A DNA stretch of 13,524 nucleotides from the NCBI GenBank assembly GCA_009695395.1, contig SIBB01000046.1:1-13524 (forward strand), written 5' to 3'. Below, in pieces: positions 1 to 6,738 of the stretch (positions are counted from its first letter, which is position 1; each line of letters opens with the position of its first letter). This DNA comes from Pedosphaera sp. Lineage in GTDB: Bacteria > Verrucomicrobiota > Verrucomicrobiia > Limisphaerales > SXTU01. The notes under the pieces were generated by a model. It searched no databases, was not told the DNA's origin, and saw only the letters and a list, made by a program, of their open reading frames with translations. Both the position numbers and the translations under genes were made by a program.

Positions 1-150
1 CCGGACAGCACTGAGTTCATTAATAATTTCGGTGCGTAGAGACGCAACGCCACGACGAAAGCTCCAAGAATATGTTGCGCAATGTTTGCAGGGCGAGGAG
101 AGCTGTGACTGTGTGTGGCCCAAGAGTCATCTTCGCAGCCACAAAGTCAG

Positions 151-174
151 AAGCCCCTGTTTTCACAGGGGCTT
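151..174 (-). terminator. Hairpin downstream of tRNA-fMet, probable terminator or 3' processing signal
   Basis: A perfect 10-bp stem (151-160 paired with 165-174) closes on a 4-nt loop, 14 bases past the CCA end of the tRNA gene on the minus strand. The stem is GC-rich at its centre. On the minus strand it is followed by CTGACTTTG, not a clean U-run, so it is a weak intrinsic terminator by sequence. Its position directly behind the tRNA argues for a 3'-end function. Confidence 0.55.
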
Positions 175-188
175 CATGCATACTGAAT

Positions 189-265
<77 letters not shown>

Positions 266-395
266 ATCAAGTTAGGTGGAAGCTAATGGAACCCGTCCGG
301 CACGCAAGCTCTATTATCACGTCGTCGGCAAAATGAAACGAAGGGCGGGCACTTTTCCATTGCCGTATCAGCCGCGTCTTCCATCCTGCGCCCCA

Positions 396-2126
396 ATGAA
401 TCTGCTGCCCTTCACGAACCTCCCCGTCCACGCCCCGCGCAGCTTTGTGCCCGCCCAAATTGACCTCGGCGACTGGAGGCAGATAGCCCCGCTCTTCGAC
501 CGGCTGGACGGGCGCGCGCCGCAGTGCCAGTCGCCTGCTGAGTTCGAGCGGTGGATTCTTGACCAAGGCGAGATCTTCGCCGCGCTCGATCAGGAGGGCA
601 GCCAGCGCTACATCGCGATGACCTGCCACACGGATAGCCCGGAGGCGGAGGCGTCTTACTTGCACTTCGTCGAGAAGGTTGAACCCGAGCTGAAGCCCCG
701 CCAGTTCCACCTCGCGAAGCTCTTTCTTGCCCACCCGCTCCGCGCGCAGCTCGACAAGCATCGCTACGAAGTCTTCGACCGCGACACGGCCTTGCTCGTT
801 GAGCTGTTTCGCGAGGAGAACGTCCCGCTCCAAACCGAGGAGGCCAAGCTTGGCCAGCAATATCAAAAGCTCTCTGGCTCGCTTACCGTGAACTTCCGTG
901 GCGAGGAGAAGACACTCGTCCAGATGGGCCGCTACTTGGAAGAACCTGACCGTGCACTGCGCGAGGAGGCGTGGACGCTTGTCGCGCAGCGGCGTTTGCA
1001 GGTGGCCGACCAGATTGAGGAGCAGTTCGAGGCGCTGCTTAAGCTGCGCGAACAAATCGCCCGCAACGCCGGCTTCGAGAACTACCTCGCCTACTCCTTC
1101 CGTGCGAAGGGCCGCTTCGACTACACGGCGGAGGATTGCGGCAAGTTCCACTCCGCCGTGGACATTGAGTTCATGCCGGCCGTGCGCCAGTTGCAGGCCG
1201 ATCGCAAACGCCAGCTCGGCGTGGACCCGTTGGGCCCGTGGGACACCGCCGTGGACCCGTTGAGCCGCGCGCCGCTCCGGCCCTTCGCCGAAGTGGACGA
1301 GATGGTCACGCGCACGCAGCGTGTCTTTGACAAGGTGGATGCCGAACTTGCCGCCGGCTTCGCCCAGATGCGCGACCTCAAGCTCCTCGACCTCGCCAAT
1401 CGCAAGGGCAAGGCCCCCGGCGGCTACCAGTCCACGCTCGCCGAGGCGCGGCTGCCGTTCATCTTCATGAACTCCGTCGGCGTGCAGCGCGATGTGGAGA
1501 CGATGCTCCACGAGGCCGGTCACGCCTTCCACACGCTCGCGGCGAAGAACGAGGATATCTATCCCTATCGCAACGCGCCGATTGAGTTCTGCGAAGTCGC
1601 CTCGATGGCGATGGAACTGCTCGGCAACCAGCACCTCGAAGAGTTCTACACGCCCGCCGAGGCGAACCGCGCCCGCAAGACGCACCTCGAAGGCATCATC
1701 GGCTTCTTCCCGTGGATGGCGACGGTGGACGCGTTTCAGCACTGGATTTACTCGCACCCCGGCCACACCCGCGCCGAGCGCACCGCCGCGTGGCTCGCGC
1801 TGATGGACCGTTTCGGCGGCGACGTGAGCTGGGCCGGCCACGAGTCCGCGCGGGCGAACCTCTGGCACCGCCAGCTCCACATCTTCCTTCACCCCTTCTA
1901 CTACGTGGAATACGGCATCGCCCAACTCGGCGCGTTGCAAGTCTGGGCGAACTCCCATCGCGACCCGGTGAAAGCACTGCGCGACTACAAAGCCGGCCTC
2001 GCGCTCGGTGGCTCTCGTCCGCTGCCGGAACTCTTCGCCGCCGCCGGGTGCCGCTTCGACTTCAGCGCGGAGACGGTGCGCCCGCTCGTGGCGCTGACGC
2101 GCAGCGAGTTGGCGAAGTTTAACTGA
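396..2126 (+). CDS. pepF: M3-family zinc oligopeptidase (oligoendopeptidase F-like)
   Basis: A 576-residue cytoplasmic zinc metallopeptidase, expected to cleave short peptides in intracellular peptide turnover. The active-site helix carries HEAGH at residues 372-376 (two zinc-ligand histidines and the catalytic glutamate). The third ligand is most likely E400 in CEVASM, matching the EVAS motif of PepF proteins. Tyrosine-rich HPFYYVEYG (499-507) fits the substrate-binding element of the family. No signal peptide or membrane segment is seen. I chose the ATG at 396 because the sequence from there (MNLLPFTNLP) looks like a natural N-terminus; the frame stays open upstream to 276, but that part is low-complexity and would run nearly to the tRNA. 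No Shine-Dalgarno precedes it; the leader is C-rich. The next gene starts 10 nt after the stop, so the two are probably cotranscribed. The assignment to M3 is firm; the subfamily is less so. Confidence 0.93.
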   Translation: MNLLPFTNLPVHAPRSFVPAQIDLGDWRQIAPLFDRLDGRAPQCQSPAEFERWILDQGEIFAALDQEGSQRYIAMTCHTDSPEAEASYLHFVEKVEPELKPRQFHLAKLFLAHPLRAQLDKHRYEVFDRDTALLVELFREENVPLQTEEAKLGQQYQKLSGSLTVNFRGEEKTLVQMGRYLEEPDRALREEAWTLVAQRRLQVADQIEEQFEALLKLREQIARNAGFENYLAYSFRAKGRFDYTAEDCGKFHSAVDIEFMPAVRQLQADRKRQLGVDPLGPWDTAVDPLSRAPLRPFAEVDEMVTRTQRVFDKVDAELAAGFAQMRDLKLLDLANRKGKAPGGYQSTLAEARLPFIFMNSVGVQRDVETMLHEAGHAFHTLAAKNEDIYPYRNAPIEFCEVASMAMELLGNQHLEEFYTPAEANRARKTHLEGIIGFFPWMATVDAFQHWIYSHPGHTRAERTAAWLALMDRFGGDVSWAGHESARANLWHRQLHIFLHPFYYVEYGIAQLGALQVWANSHRDPVKALRDYKAGLALGGSRPLPELFAAAGCRFDFSAETVRPLVALTRSELAKFN

Positions 2127-2128
2127 GG
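2125..2128 (+). promoter_or_regulatory. Ribosome binding site GAGG for the PHP hydrolase
   Basis: GAGG overlaps the stop codon of the peptidase gene and lies 8 nt before the GTG at 2137, but 14 nt before the ATG at 2143. The spacing favours the GTG. It is one of very few recognisable Shine-Dalgarno elements in the window. Confidence 0.4.
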
Positions 2129-2136
2129 CGGCTGAC

Positions 2137-4224
2137 GTGCAGATGATCCCGTCCAAAACGCGCGGCTCGCCCCCGTGCCGGCTGCGGACGTGGGTGTCCG
2201 CGCTTCTTTCGTTGCTGGCAGCGGCGGCTCAGCTCTCCGCCCAGCCGCGCGTGCTCGACGCCACGTGCTACCATCTCGGCACGGAAGGTTTTCCCGAATG
2301 GCAGGAGTTCATCGGCAAGAAGCCGCACGGGCGGATGCTGGAAGTCCGCTTCGAGGCACAGCGCAATGAATCCGAGCAAACGCTCCTGATCCGCCAGCGT
2401 GATGTGAAGCAAGGCTGGCAGGTTCAGCTCAACGGTCGCCGCCTCGGCTCGCTGATCACGCAGGAAACCTCGCTCATTCACGCGCTCGCTGTGCCACCGG
2501 GCGCTTTGCGTGACGGGACGAACGTGCTCGCCATCCTCCCGCCCACGGCGGTGGATGACATCGTCGTCGGCGACTTCCGCCTCGTCTTCGCTCCGCTGAA
2601 ACAAACGCTCGCTCAAGCCACGATCTCCGTCCGCGTCACCGACTCCGATACAAAGTCGGGCCTGCCCTGCCGACTGACTATCGTGGACGCCGCCGGATCA
2701 CTCGCGGCCCTGCTGCCGGGCACAACGAACCAGACTGAGATCGCAGCGCGCCCCGGTGTTCTCTACACGCGCGACGGCTTGGCAAGTGTGGGCTTGCTGC
2801 CCGGCAACTACACCCTCTTCGCCTCGCGCGGCTTTGAGTTCAGCGTCGCCACACAAGCGGTAACGCTCGTCGCGGGCCAGACGCAGGCCGTCGCGCTCAC
2901 CATTCGTCGCGAGGTTCCGACACACGGCTGGGTCGCGGCGGACACGCACATCCACACGTTCACCAAGAGCCGCCACGGCGACGCGACCGAGGACGAGCGG
3001 ATGCTCACCATCGCTGGCGAGGGTATCGAGTTGGCTATCGCCACCGATCACAACGTCCACTCGGACTACCGCGAAGCTGCCCAACGCACCCGCACCAGCG
3101 ACCGCTTCACCGCTGTCAGCGGCAACGAAGTCACGACGAAAGCGGGGCACTTCAATGCGTTCCCCATCCAGCCCGGCAGCGCGGTGGCAGATTTCAGCAC
3201 GACGAATTGGGGCACGCTGCTCGCGGGCATCCGCGCCACGCCGGGAGTGCAGGTCGTCACGTTGAACCACCCCCGCGACCTGCACAGCGGCTTCGTTCCG
3301 CTCGGTCCGGCAAACTTCAATCCCGTCTCTGGTGCCGCGCTGCGCGGGCAGGAATTTTCCTTCGACGGGCTGGAAGTTGTCACCTCCGCTGCGATGCAGT
3401 CGGACATCATGCTGCTCTTCCACGATTGGTTCGCGCTGCTGAATCACGGCCACCGCATCACCGCGCTCGGCTCCAGTGACACACACGACGTGAGCCGCTT
3501 CATCCTCGGGCAGGCGCGGACTTACGTGCGCTGCAACGATACGAACCCCGCCGCCATCAACGTGAACGAGGCGTGCCGCAGCTTGCGCGAGGGCCGCGCG
3601 CTCGTGAGCTTCGGCCTGCTGGCGGACCTCGTCGTGAACGAACGCTCGGAGGTCGGTGACCTCGCCTTGCATGGGCAGCGCGGTGTGACGGTGCTGGTGA
3701 CGGTGCTCGGTCCCGCGTGGGTGCAGGCGGACCGTGTGGAGCTGTTCGCCAATGGCGTGCGGGTCGCCGACCAGAAACTGTCGCCTGTTCGCGGAGTCAC
3801 GAAAGCGCGTGTGACGTTCAAGCTGCCGCGACTCAAGCACGATGTTCACCTCGTCGCCATCGCCAGCGGGCCGGGCGTGACTGCGCCGTTTTGGGAGACG
3901 CCGCGTCCGTATCAGCCGAGTTCAAAGACCTTTCTTCCGCGTGTGCTGGGCGCGACCAACCCCGTGCGGGTGGACGGTGACGGCGACGGGAAGTTCACTC
4001 ACGCCCGCGCCTACGCGGAGCAGCTCGTGAAGCGGCACGGGACGGACGCGGTGAAGTTGTTTCCCGTGTTGGCGGACTACGACGAGGCGGTGGCCGCGCA
4101 GGCCGCGAGCCTGTGCCACGCGGCGGGGAAGGACTTGCGGTCGGTTGAGTATTCGCACGCGCTGCGGAGCGCGACGCAGTCGATCCAACGCGGTTGGGTG
4201 AGCTACGCGGGGACAGTGCGGTGA
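2137..4224 (+). CDS. Secreted CehA/McbA-type PHP-domain metallohydrolase
   Basis: A 695-residue protein with an N-terminal signal peptide: basic region to about residue 17, hydrophobic stretch SALLSLLAAAAQLSA at 21-35, likely cut after residue 35. Residues 40-260 look like beta-rich accessory domains. The PHP metal site then follows in order: HIH 271-273, TDHN 303-306, GNE 329-331 with H338, NHP 377-379, and SSDTH 446-450. The CehA/McbA branch of PHP enzymes includes carbamate and phosphoester hydrolases; the substrate here cannot be read from the sequence. After the catalytic domain come a beta-rich region and a calcium-loop-like DGDGDGK at 613-619. The start is GTG 2137 or ATG 2143, which changes only two residues. 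It is tightly downstream of the peptidase gene, although one product stays in the cell and this one is exported. It converges with the esterase gene, the stops being 16 nt apart with no hairpin between them. Confidence 0.88.
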   Translation: MQMIPSKTRGSPPCRLRTWVSALLSLLAAAAQLSAQPRVLDATCYHLGTEGFPEWQEFIGKKPHGRMLEVRFEAQRNESEQTLLIRQRDVKQGWQVQLNGRRLGSLITQETSLIHALAVPPGALRDGTNVLAILPPTAVDDIVVGDFRLVFAPLKQTLAQATISVRVTDSDTKSGLPCRLTIVDAAGSLAALLPGTTNQTEIAARPGVLYTRDGLASVGLLPGNYTLFASRGFEFSVATQAVTLVAGQTQAVALTIRREVPTHGWVAADTHIHTFTKSRHGDATEDERMLTIAGEGIELAIATDHNVHSDYREAAQRTRTSDRFTAVSGNEVTTKAGHFNAFPIQPGSAVADFSTTNWGTLLAGIRATPGVQVVTLNHPRDLHSGFVPLGPANFNPVSGAALRGQEFSFDGLEVVTSAAMQSDIMLLFHDWFALLNHGHRITALGSSDTHDVSRFILGQARTYVRCNDTNPAAINVNEACRSLREGRALVSFGLLADLVVNERSEVGDLALHGQRGVTVLVTVLGPAWVQADRVELFANGVRVADQKLSPVRGVTKARVTFKLPRLKHDVHLVAIASGPGVTAPFWETPRPYQPSSKTFLPRVLGATNPVRVDGDGDGKFTHARAYAEQLVKRHGTDAVKLFPVLADYDEAVAAQAASLCHAAGKDLRSVEYSHALRSATQSIQRGWVSYAGTVR

Positions 4225-4240
4225 GGGCGCGGGCGACGGT

Positions 4241-5140
4241 TCACTTCGTCAGCAGCCCGCGAGCTGCCATCCACTCCTCGGCGCGCTTGGGCCAAGTGGT
4301 GACGCCGTGCGTGCTGGGCCGCAGGCCGTAGCCGTGGCCACCAGTCGGGTAGAGGTGCAGCTCGGCGGGCACCTTGGCCTGCTTCAGCGCGAGGTAGTAG
4401 AAGAGCGCGCTTTCCACACGGACGCCGTCGTCCTGCGTCATCGCGAGGAAGGTCTGCGGCGTGTTCGCGGTGATGGGCAGCTCGGGGGAAACCTTGTCGC
4501 CCTGTTCCTTCACGGTGAGGTAGGCGGGGTAAATCAGGAAGGCGAAGTCGGGTCGGCAACTGGCCTTGTCCGCGTCGTCCACCGGCTCGTAGGTGCGCTT
4601 TTCGAAGTTGTTGCAAGCTGCCGCCGCGAGGTGCCCGCCCGCTGAGAAGCCGAGGATGCCGATGCGTTTGGGGTCGAGGCCGAACTCAGTCGCGCGCGAA
4701 CGCACCAGCCCGACGGCGCGCTGCGCGTCCTGCAATGCGGCGGTGTGTTTCTCCAAGCCAGGCCGCTTCGGCACGCGATACTTGAGGAGCACGCCAGTGA
4801 CGCCGATGGAGTTGAGCCACTCGCAAATCTCGGAGCCTTCGAGGTCGTAGGCGAGGATGTTGTAGCCGCCACCGGGGCAGATGATGACCGCCGCGCCGGT
4901 GTCCTTGGCCTTCGTCGGGCGATAGATGGTGAGCGTGGGCTGCGAGACGTTGCCGAGGCGAATCACTGACTTGCCGGCGACGAGGCCGCCTTTCGCGCCG
5001 GTGGTGTCTTTTTCTTCACCGAGGTCGCCTTTCGCGCCGGGCGCTTCCTTCGGCCAAAGTGGGATGGGGGCAGCGGGAGCGGCGGTGAGGCCGGTGGTGA
5101 CGGCAATGAGGACGAGCGCAGAGGCGAAGGCTGATTTCAT
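4241..5140 (-). CDS. Exported alpha/beta-hydrolase (BD-FAE/acetylxylan-esterase-like)
   Basis: A 299-residue esterase-type hydrolase with a signal peptide (hydrophobic core about 5-19, cut near TAA-P at 21-23). The oxyanion-hole segment is CPGGGYN at 88-94. The nucleophile is S166 in GFSAGG. The acid is D237 or D238 in TQDDG, and the base is H269 in GGHGYG, giving a complete catalytic triad. Related exported enzymes deacylate plant polysaccharides or other esters; the substrate is unknown here. The ATG at 5140 overlaps the TGA of the TatD-like gene as ATGA, so translation is probably coupled. The frame is open a further 72 codons upstream, but that stretch is antisense-like shadow of the TatD gene and would bury the signal peptide. 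A conserved-looking KEAPGAKG follows the mature N-terminus, as in related planctomycete and verrucomicrobial hydrolases. Confidence 0.9.
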   Translation of the reverse strand: MKSAFASALVLIAVTTGLTAAPAAPIPLWPKEAPGAKGDLGEEKDTTGAKGGLVAGKSVIRLGNVSQPTLTIYRPTKAKDTGAAVIICPGGGYNILAYDLEGSEICEWLNSIGVTGVLLKYRVPKRPGLEKHTAALQDAQRAVGLVRSRATEFGLDPKRIGILGFSAGGHLAAAACNNFEKRTYEPVDDADKASCRPDFAFLIYPAYLTVKEQGDKVSPELPITANTPQTFLAMTQDDGVRVESALFYYLALKQAKVPAELHLYPTGGHGYGLRPSTHGVTTWPKRAEEWMAARGLLTK

Positions 5141-5940
5141 GGGAGTTTGAACTTGGGACACTGGCTGAGAAATTGAATTGGGTTGCGGTATATCACTTTG
5201 TCCACGAGGTCGGCAGGCCAGCCACGACGTTTCATCTCCAGCGCGGTGCGCGGGACGGCCAGCGGGATGCTCACGCCCCAGTCGCACGCGGAGTTCATCC
5301 AAATGCGCTCGTGCGAATACAGGTCCAGCATGTCCACCGCGCGCGCGGGCGAGCACTTGCTCTCCGGGTAGAGGGTCATGCCCGCCCAGAAGCCCGCGTC
5401 CAGCACGAGCTGGATGGTGTGCTCCTCGACGTGGTCAATGATGCAGCGCTCGGGGCGGATGCGCTTGTCACTGCGCAGCACGTCGAGGATGAGGCGCGTG
5501 CCCTTGAGTTTGTCTTCGAGGTGTGGCGTGTGGACGAGGATGAGCTGGTCGTGCCGCGCGGCGAGGTCCACGTGCATTTCGAGCACCTTCATCTCGTTGC
5601 GGGAATTCTTGTTCAGCCCGATTTCGCCAATGCCCAGCACGTTGGGCCGGTCGAGGAATTTGGGAATGAGGCCGATGACATCCGTGGCCAGGGCCACGTC
5701 CTCGGATTCCTTCGGGTTGATGCACAGCCACGAGAAGTGCGGCAGGCCGAACTTCGCCGCGCGCTTTGGCTCGTAGTCGGTGAGCTGGCAGAAGTAGTCG
5801 TGGAAGCCATCCGCCGAGGAGCGGTCAAAGCCCGCCCAGAAGGCCGGCTCGCACACGGCGGCGCAGCCGGCGGTGACCATGTCCTGGTAGTCGTCAGTCG
5901 TGCGGCTGACCATGTGGCCGTGGGGTTCGATGTAACGCAT
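5137..5940 (-). CDS. TatD-family metal-dependent hydrolase, EboB-like
   Basis: A 267-residue amidohydrolase-fold protein without a signal peptide. The metal ligands are in TatD order: HGH (H7, H9), E106 in GIGEIG, H137 in LVHTPH, H170 in IIDH and D220 in SACDWG. The N-terminus HMVSRTTDDY and the segment EPAFWAG (31-37) are what I recall for EboB, the TatD-like protein of the cyanobacterial/verrucomicrobial ebo gene cluster, rather than for TatD deoxyribonuclease. The ebo cluster is linked to export of scytonemin precursors in cyanobacteria, but the reaction of EboB is unknown. No eboA, eboC (UbiA-like), eboD or eboE homologue lies in the window, so this copy is an orphan here. The start is ATG 5940: upstream codons translate only the 7-bp repeat. 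It is coupled to the esterase gene by an ATGA overlap. Confidence 0.85.
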   Translation of the reverse strand: MRYIEPHGHMVSRTTDDYQDMVTAGCAAVCEPAFWAGFDRSSADGFHDYFCQLTDYEPKRAAKFGLPHFSWLCINPKESEDVALATDVIGLIPKFLDRPNVLGIGEIGLNKNSRNEMKVLEMHVDLAARHDQLILVHTPHLEDKLKGTRLILDVLRSDKRIRPERCIIDHVEEHTIQLVLDAGFWAGMTLYPESKCSPARAVDMLDLYSHERIWMNSACDWGVSIPLAVPRTALEMKRRGWPADLVDKVIYRNPIQFLSQCPKFKLP

Positions 5941-5950
5941 ACGGGGGGAG

Positions 5951-5980
5951 TTGAAAGGTGAAGGGTGAAAGTTGAAAGAC
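5951..5980. repeat. Left inverted repeat of the four-helix-bundle element: four 7-bp units
   Basis: Four abutting heptamers on the plus strand: TTGAAAG (5951-5957), GTGAAGG (5958-5964), GTGAAAG (5965-5971) and TTGAAAG (5972-5978), then AC. Positions 5959-5980 are a perfect 22-bp inverted match to 6361-6382. The repeat starts immediately outside the TAA stop of the four-helix-bundle gene and ends 10 bases before the ATG of the TatD-like gene. Confidence 0.9.
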
Positions 5981-6376
5981 TTACTCCGTGGCTTTTGCGG
6001 CGAGGCGGGAGCGTTGGAGGCCACTGAGAATTCGGGTTAGCTCGGCGGCGCGATCGCGGAGGTCGCTCCAAGTCGCTTCCGTGCCGAGGCCTTGACTGCG
6101 GACGATTTCAAAGACAGACCCAGTGGCAATCTCCACGAACCGCGCGAAGTCTTGCCGGGATGAGCGGGGGGAACCCTCGGCGAGGTTTGAAGCTACGGCC
6201 ACGGATGCCCGGCGCATCTGGGAAGTCAGGCCAAACCGCTCGTAGTCGGGAAAAGTCTTGGTCAGTTGGTAAACTACCTTACTCAGCGCGAGCGCCTGTT
6301 TCCACGCTTCGAGTTTCTCGAAGTTAAACAGGAAAGGTCTAGCCAGTGGGGCACTCACGCGTCTTTCAACTTTCAC
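5981..6376 (-). CDS. Four-helix-bundle protein (S23 / 23S rRNA intervening-sequence protein family)
   Basis: A small cytosolic protein of up to 131 residues. It has the family layout: helix one from FEKLEAWKQALALSKVVYQL (19-38), then TKTFP and YERFGLTSQMRRA (45-57), the signature SNLAEG (63-68), a third helix at about 74-98 and a fourth at about 103-128. Members were first found encoded inside 23S rRNA intervening sequences; the related Avd protein serves diversity-generating retroelements. The function of stand-alone copies is not known. No reverse transcriptase or rRNA gene is seen nearby. The GTG at 6376 lies inside the flanking repeat, so residues 1-6 (MKVERR) are translated repeat; the GTG at 6358 would give 125 residues and is equally plausible. 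There is no Shine-Dalgarno. Its placement between inverted repeats suggests it moves as a unit or is mobilised in trans. Confidence 0.85.
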   Translation of the reverse strand: MKVERRVSAPLARPFLFNFEKLEAWKQALALSKVVYQLTKTFPDYERFGLTSQMRRASVAVASNLAEGSPRSSRQDFARFVEIATGSVFEIVRSQGLGTEATWSDLRDRAAELTRILSGLQRSRLAAKATE

Positions 6377-6383
6377 CCTTCAA
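6361..6383. repeat. Right inverted repeat of the four-helix-bundle element: three 7-bp units
   Basis: On the plus strand it reads GT followed by CTTTCAA (6363-6369), CTTTCAC (6370-6376) and CCTTCAA (6377-6383). Its reverse complement is three units of the same heptamer seen at 5951-5978. It contains the TGA stop of the 88-residue gene (6380-6382) and the GTG start (6374-6376) of the four-helix-bundle gene. Just outside, TTCTTCCCCGG is loosely complementary to CGGGGGGAG beyond the left repeat, so the ancestral repeat may have been longer. Confidence 0.9.
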
Positions 6384-6646
6384 TTCTTCCCCGGCCACGC
6401 GCCCGTCGCACCCTTCACCGTCGCCTTCGCCAGCGGCTTCGTCGTCGGGTCGCTGAAGGAGAGGAGGACGCGTTTGGCGCGGTGCGGCTTTTTCTCGGCC
6501 AGGTGCTTCAGCGCGGTGCGGAAGGCGGCGATGCGGAAGTCGGCCTCGCCCTCGGAGCGGTCCACGCGGTCGAGGAAGGCGGCGAGGTCAATAAGCTTGT
6601 GCCGCGCGTCCACGAAGTATTGGTCGAGCACTTGTTGGCGAGTCAT
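6380..6646 (-). CDS. Small conserved-looking protein of unknown function, 88 residues
   Basis: An 88-residue soluble protein with no signal peptide or membrane segment. It looks mostly helical: MTRQQVLDQYFVDARHKLID, then an AAFLDRVDR helix at 22-30, a charged EGEADFR turn, and FRTALKHLAEK at 42-52. The C-terminal part has LLSFSDPTTKPL (61-72) and ends GAWPGKN. I do not recognise a named domain. It is accepted as real because of its coding-like composition, a good promoter-like sequence just before it and its place in the gene string. The start is ATG 6646; the frame extends upstream in the antisense shadow of the propeller gene, which is not credible. Its TGA lies inside the right repeat of the four-helix-bundle element, so the last residue or residues may have changed when that element arrived. 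It probably precedes the TatD-like gene in one transcript. Confidence 0.75.
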   Translation of the reverse strand: MTRQQVLDQYFVDARHKLIDLAAFLDRVDRSEGEADFRIAAFRTALKHLAEKKPHRAKRVLLSFSDPTTKPLAKATVKGATGAWPGKN

Positions 6647-6658
6647 AGCGTGGCGCCA

Positions 6659-6686
6659 ATTAAACGCAGGCCCGCCCGGAAGACAA
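6659..6686 (-). promoter_or_regulatory. Candidate sigma-70-type promoter for the 88-residue gene
   Basis: On the minus strand TTGTCT (6681-6686, 4 of 6 to TTGACA) is followed by a 16-bp spacer and TTTAAT (6659-6664, 5 of 6 to TATAAT). Only 12 nt separate the -10 box from the ATG at 6646, so the transcript would be almost leaderless. The 92-bp gap between the propeller gene and this gene would make it an internal start of the minus-strand gene string. Confidence 0.4.
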
Positions 6687-6738
6687 CTCGCGATTCGTCC
6701 TGAATCGGTGGCTTGCTGTTGCCCCTTGCACGCTACGG

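Larger units (their letters stand above)
5951..6383 (-). mobile_element. Putative non-autonomous element: four-helix-bundle gene bounded by heptamer inverted repeats
   Basis: A 433-bp block made of only a left repeat, one gene and a right repeat. The gene fills almost all the space: its stop abuts the left repeat and its possible start lies in the right repeat. No transposase, integrase or reverse transcriptase is encoded. I see no direct target-site duplication beside the repeats. The insertion-like look rests on the perfect 22-bp inverted match and on the block separating two genes on the same strand that would otherwise be adjacent. Mobility is an inference. Confidence 0.55.

Noticed and set aside
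267..2156. 629-codon open frame antisense to the peptidase gene
   Set aside because: It is a mirror frame of a GC-rich coding region with strong third-position bias; it shows no domain motifs, overlaps the start of a tRNA-divergent region, and the peptidase on the other strand has a complete active site.
4225..4240. Bidirectional terminator between the converging PHP hydrolase and esterase genes
   Set aside because: The 16-bp gap holds only a short imperfect GTGA/TCAC pairing and no U-runs.
5951..6383. Diversity-generating retroelement, because its Avd subunit is a four-helix-bundle protein of this family
   Set aside because: No reverse transcriptase, template repeat or variable repeat is present in the window; only the protein fold is shared.
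5941..6395. Target-site duplication beside the four-helix-bundle element
   Set aside because: Bases outside the repeats (GGGAG on the left, TTCTT on the right) are not direct repeats; the weak match between the flanks is inverted, not direct.
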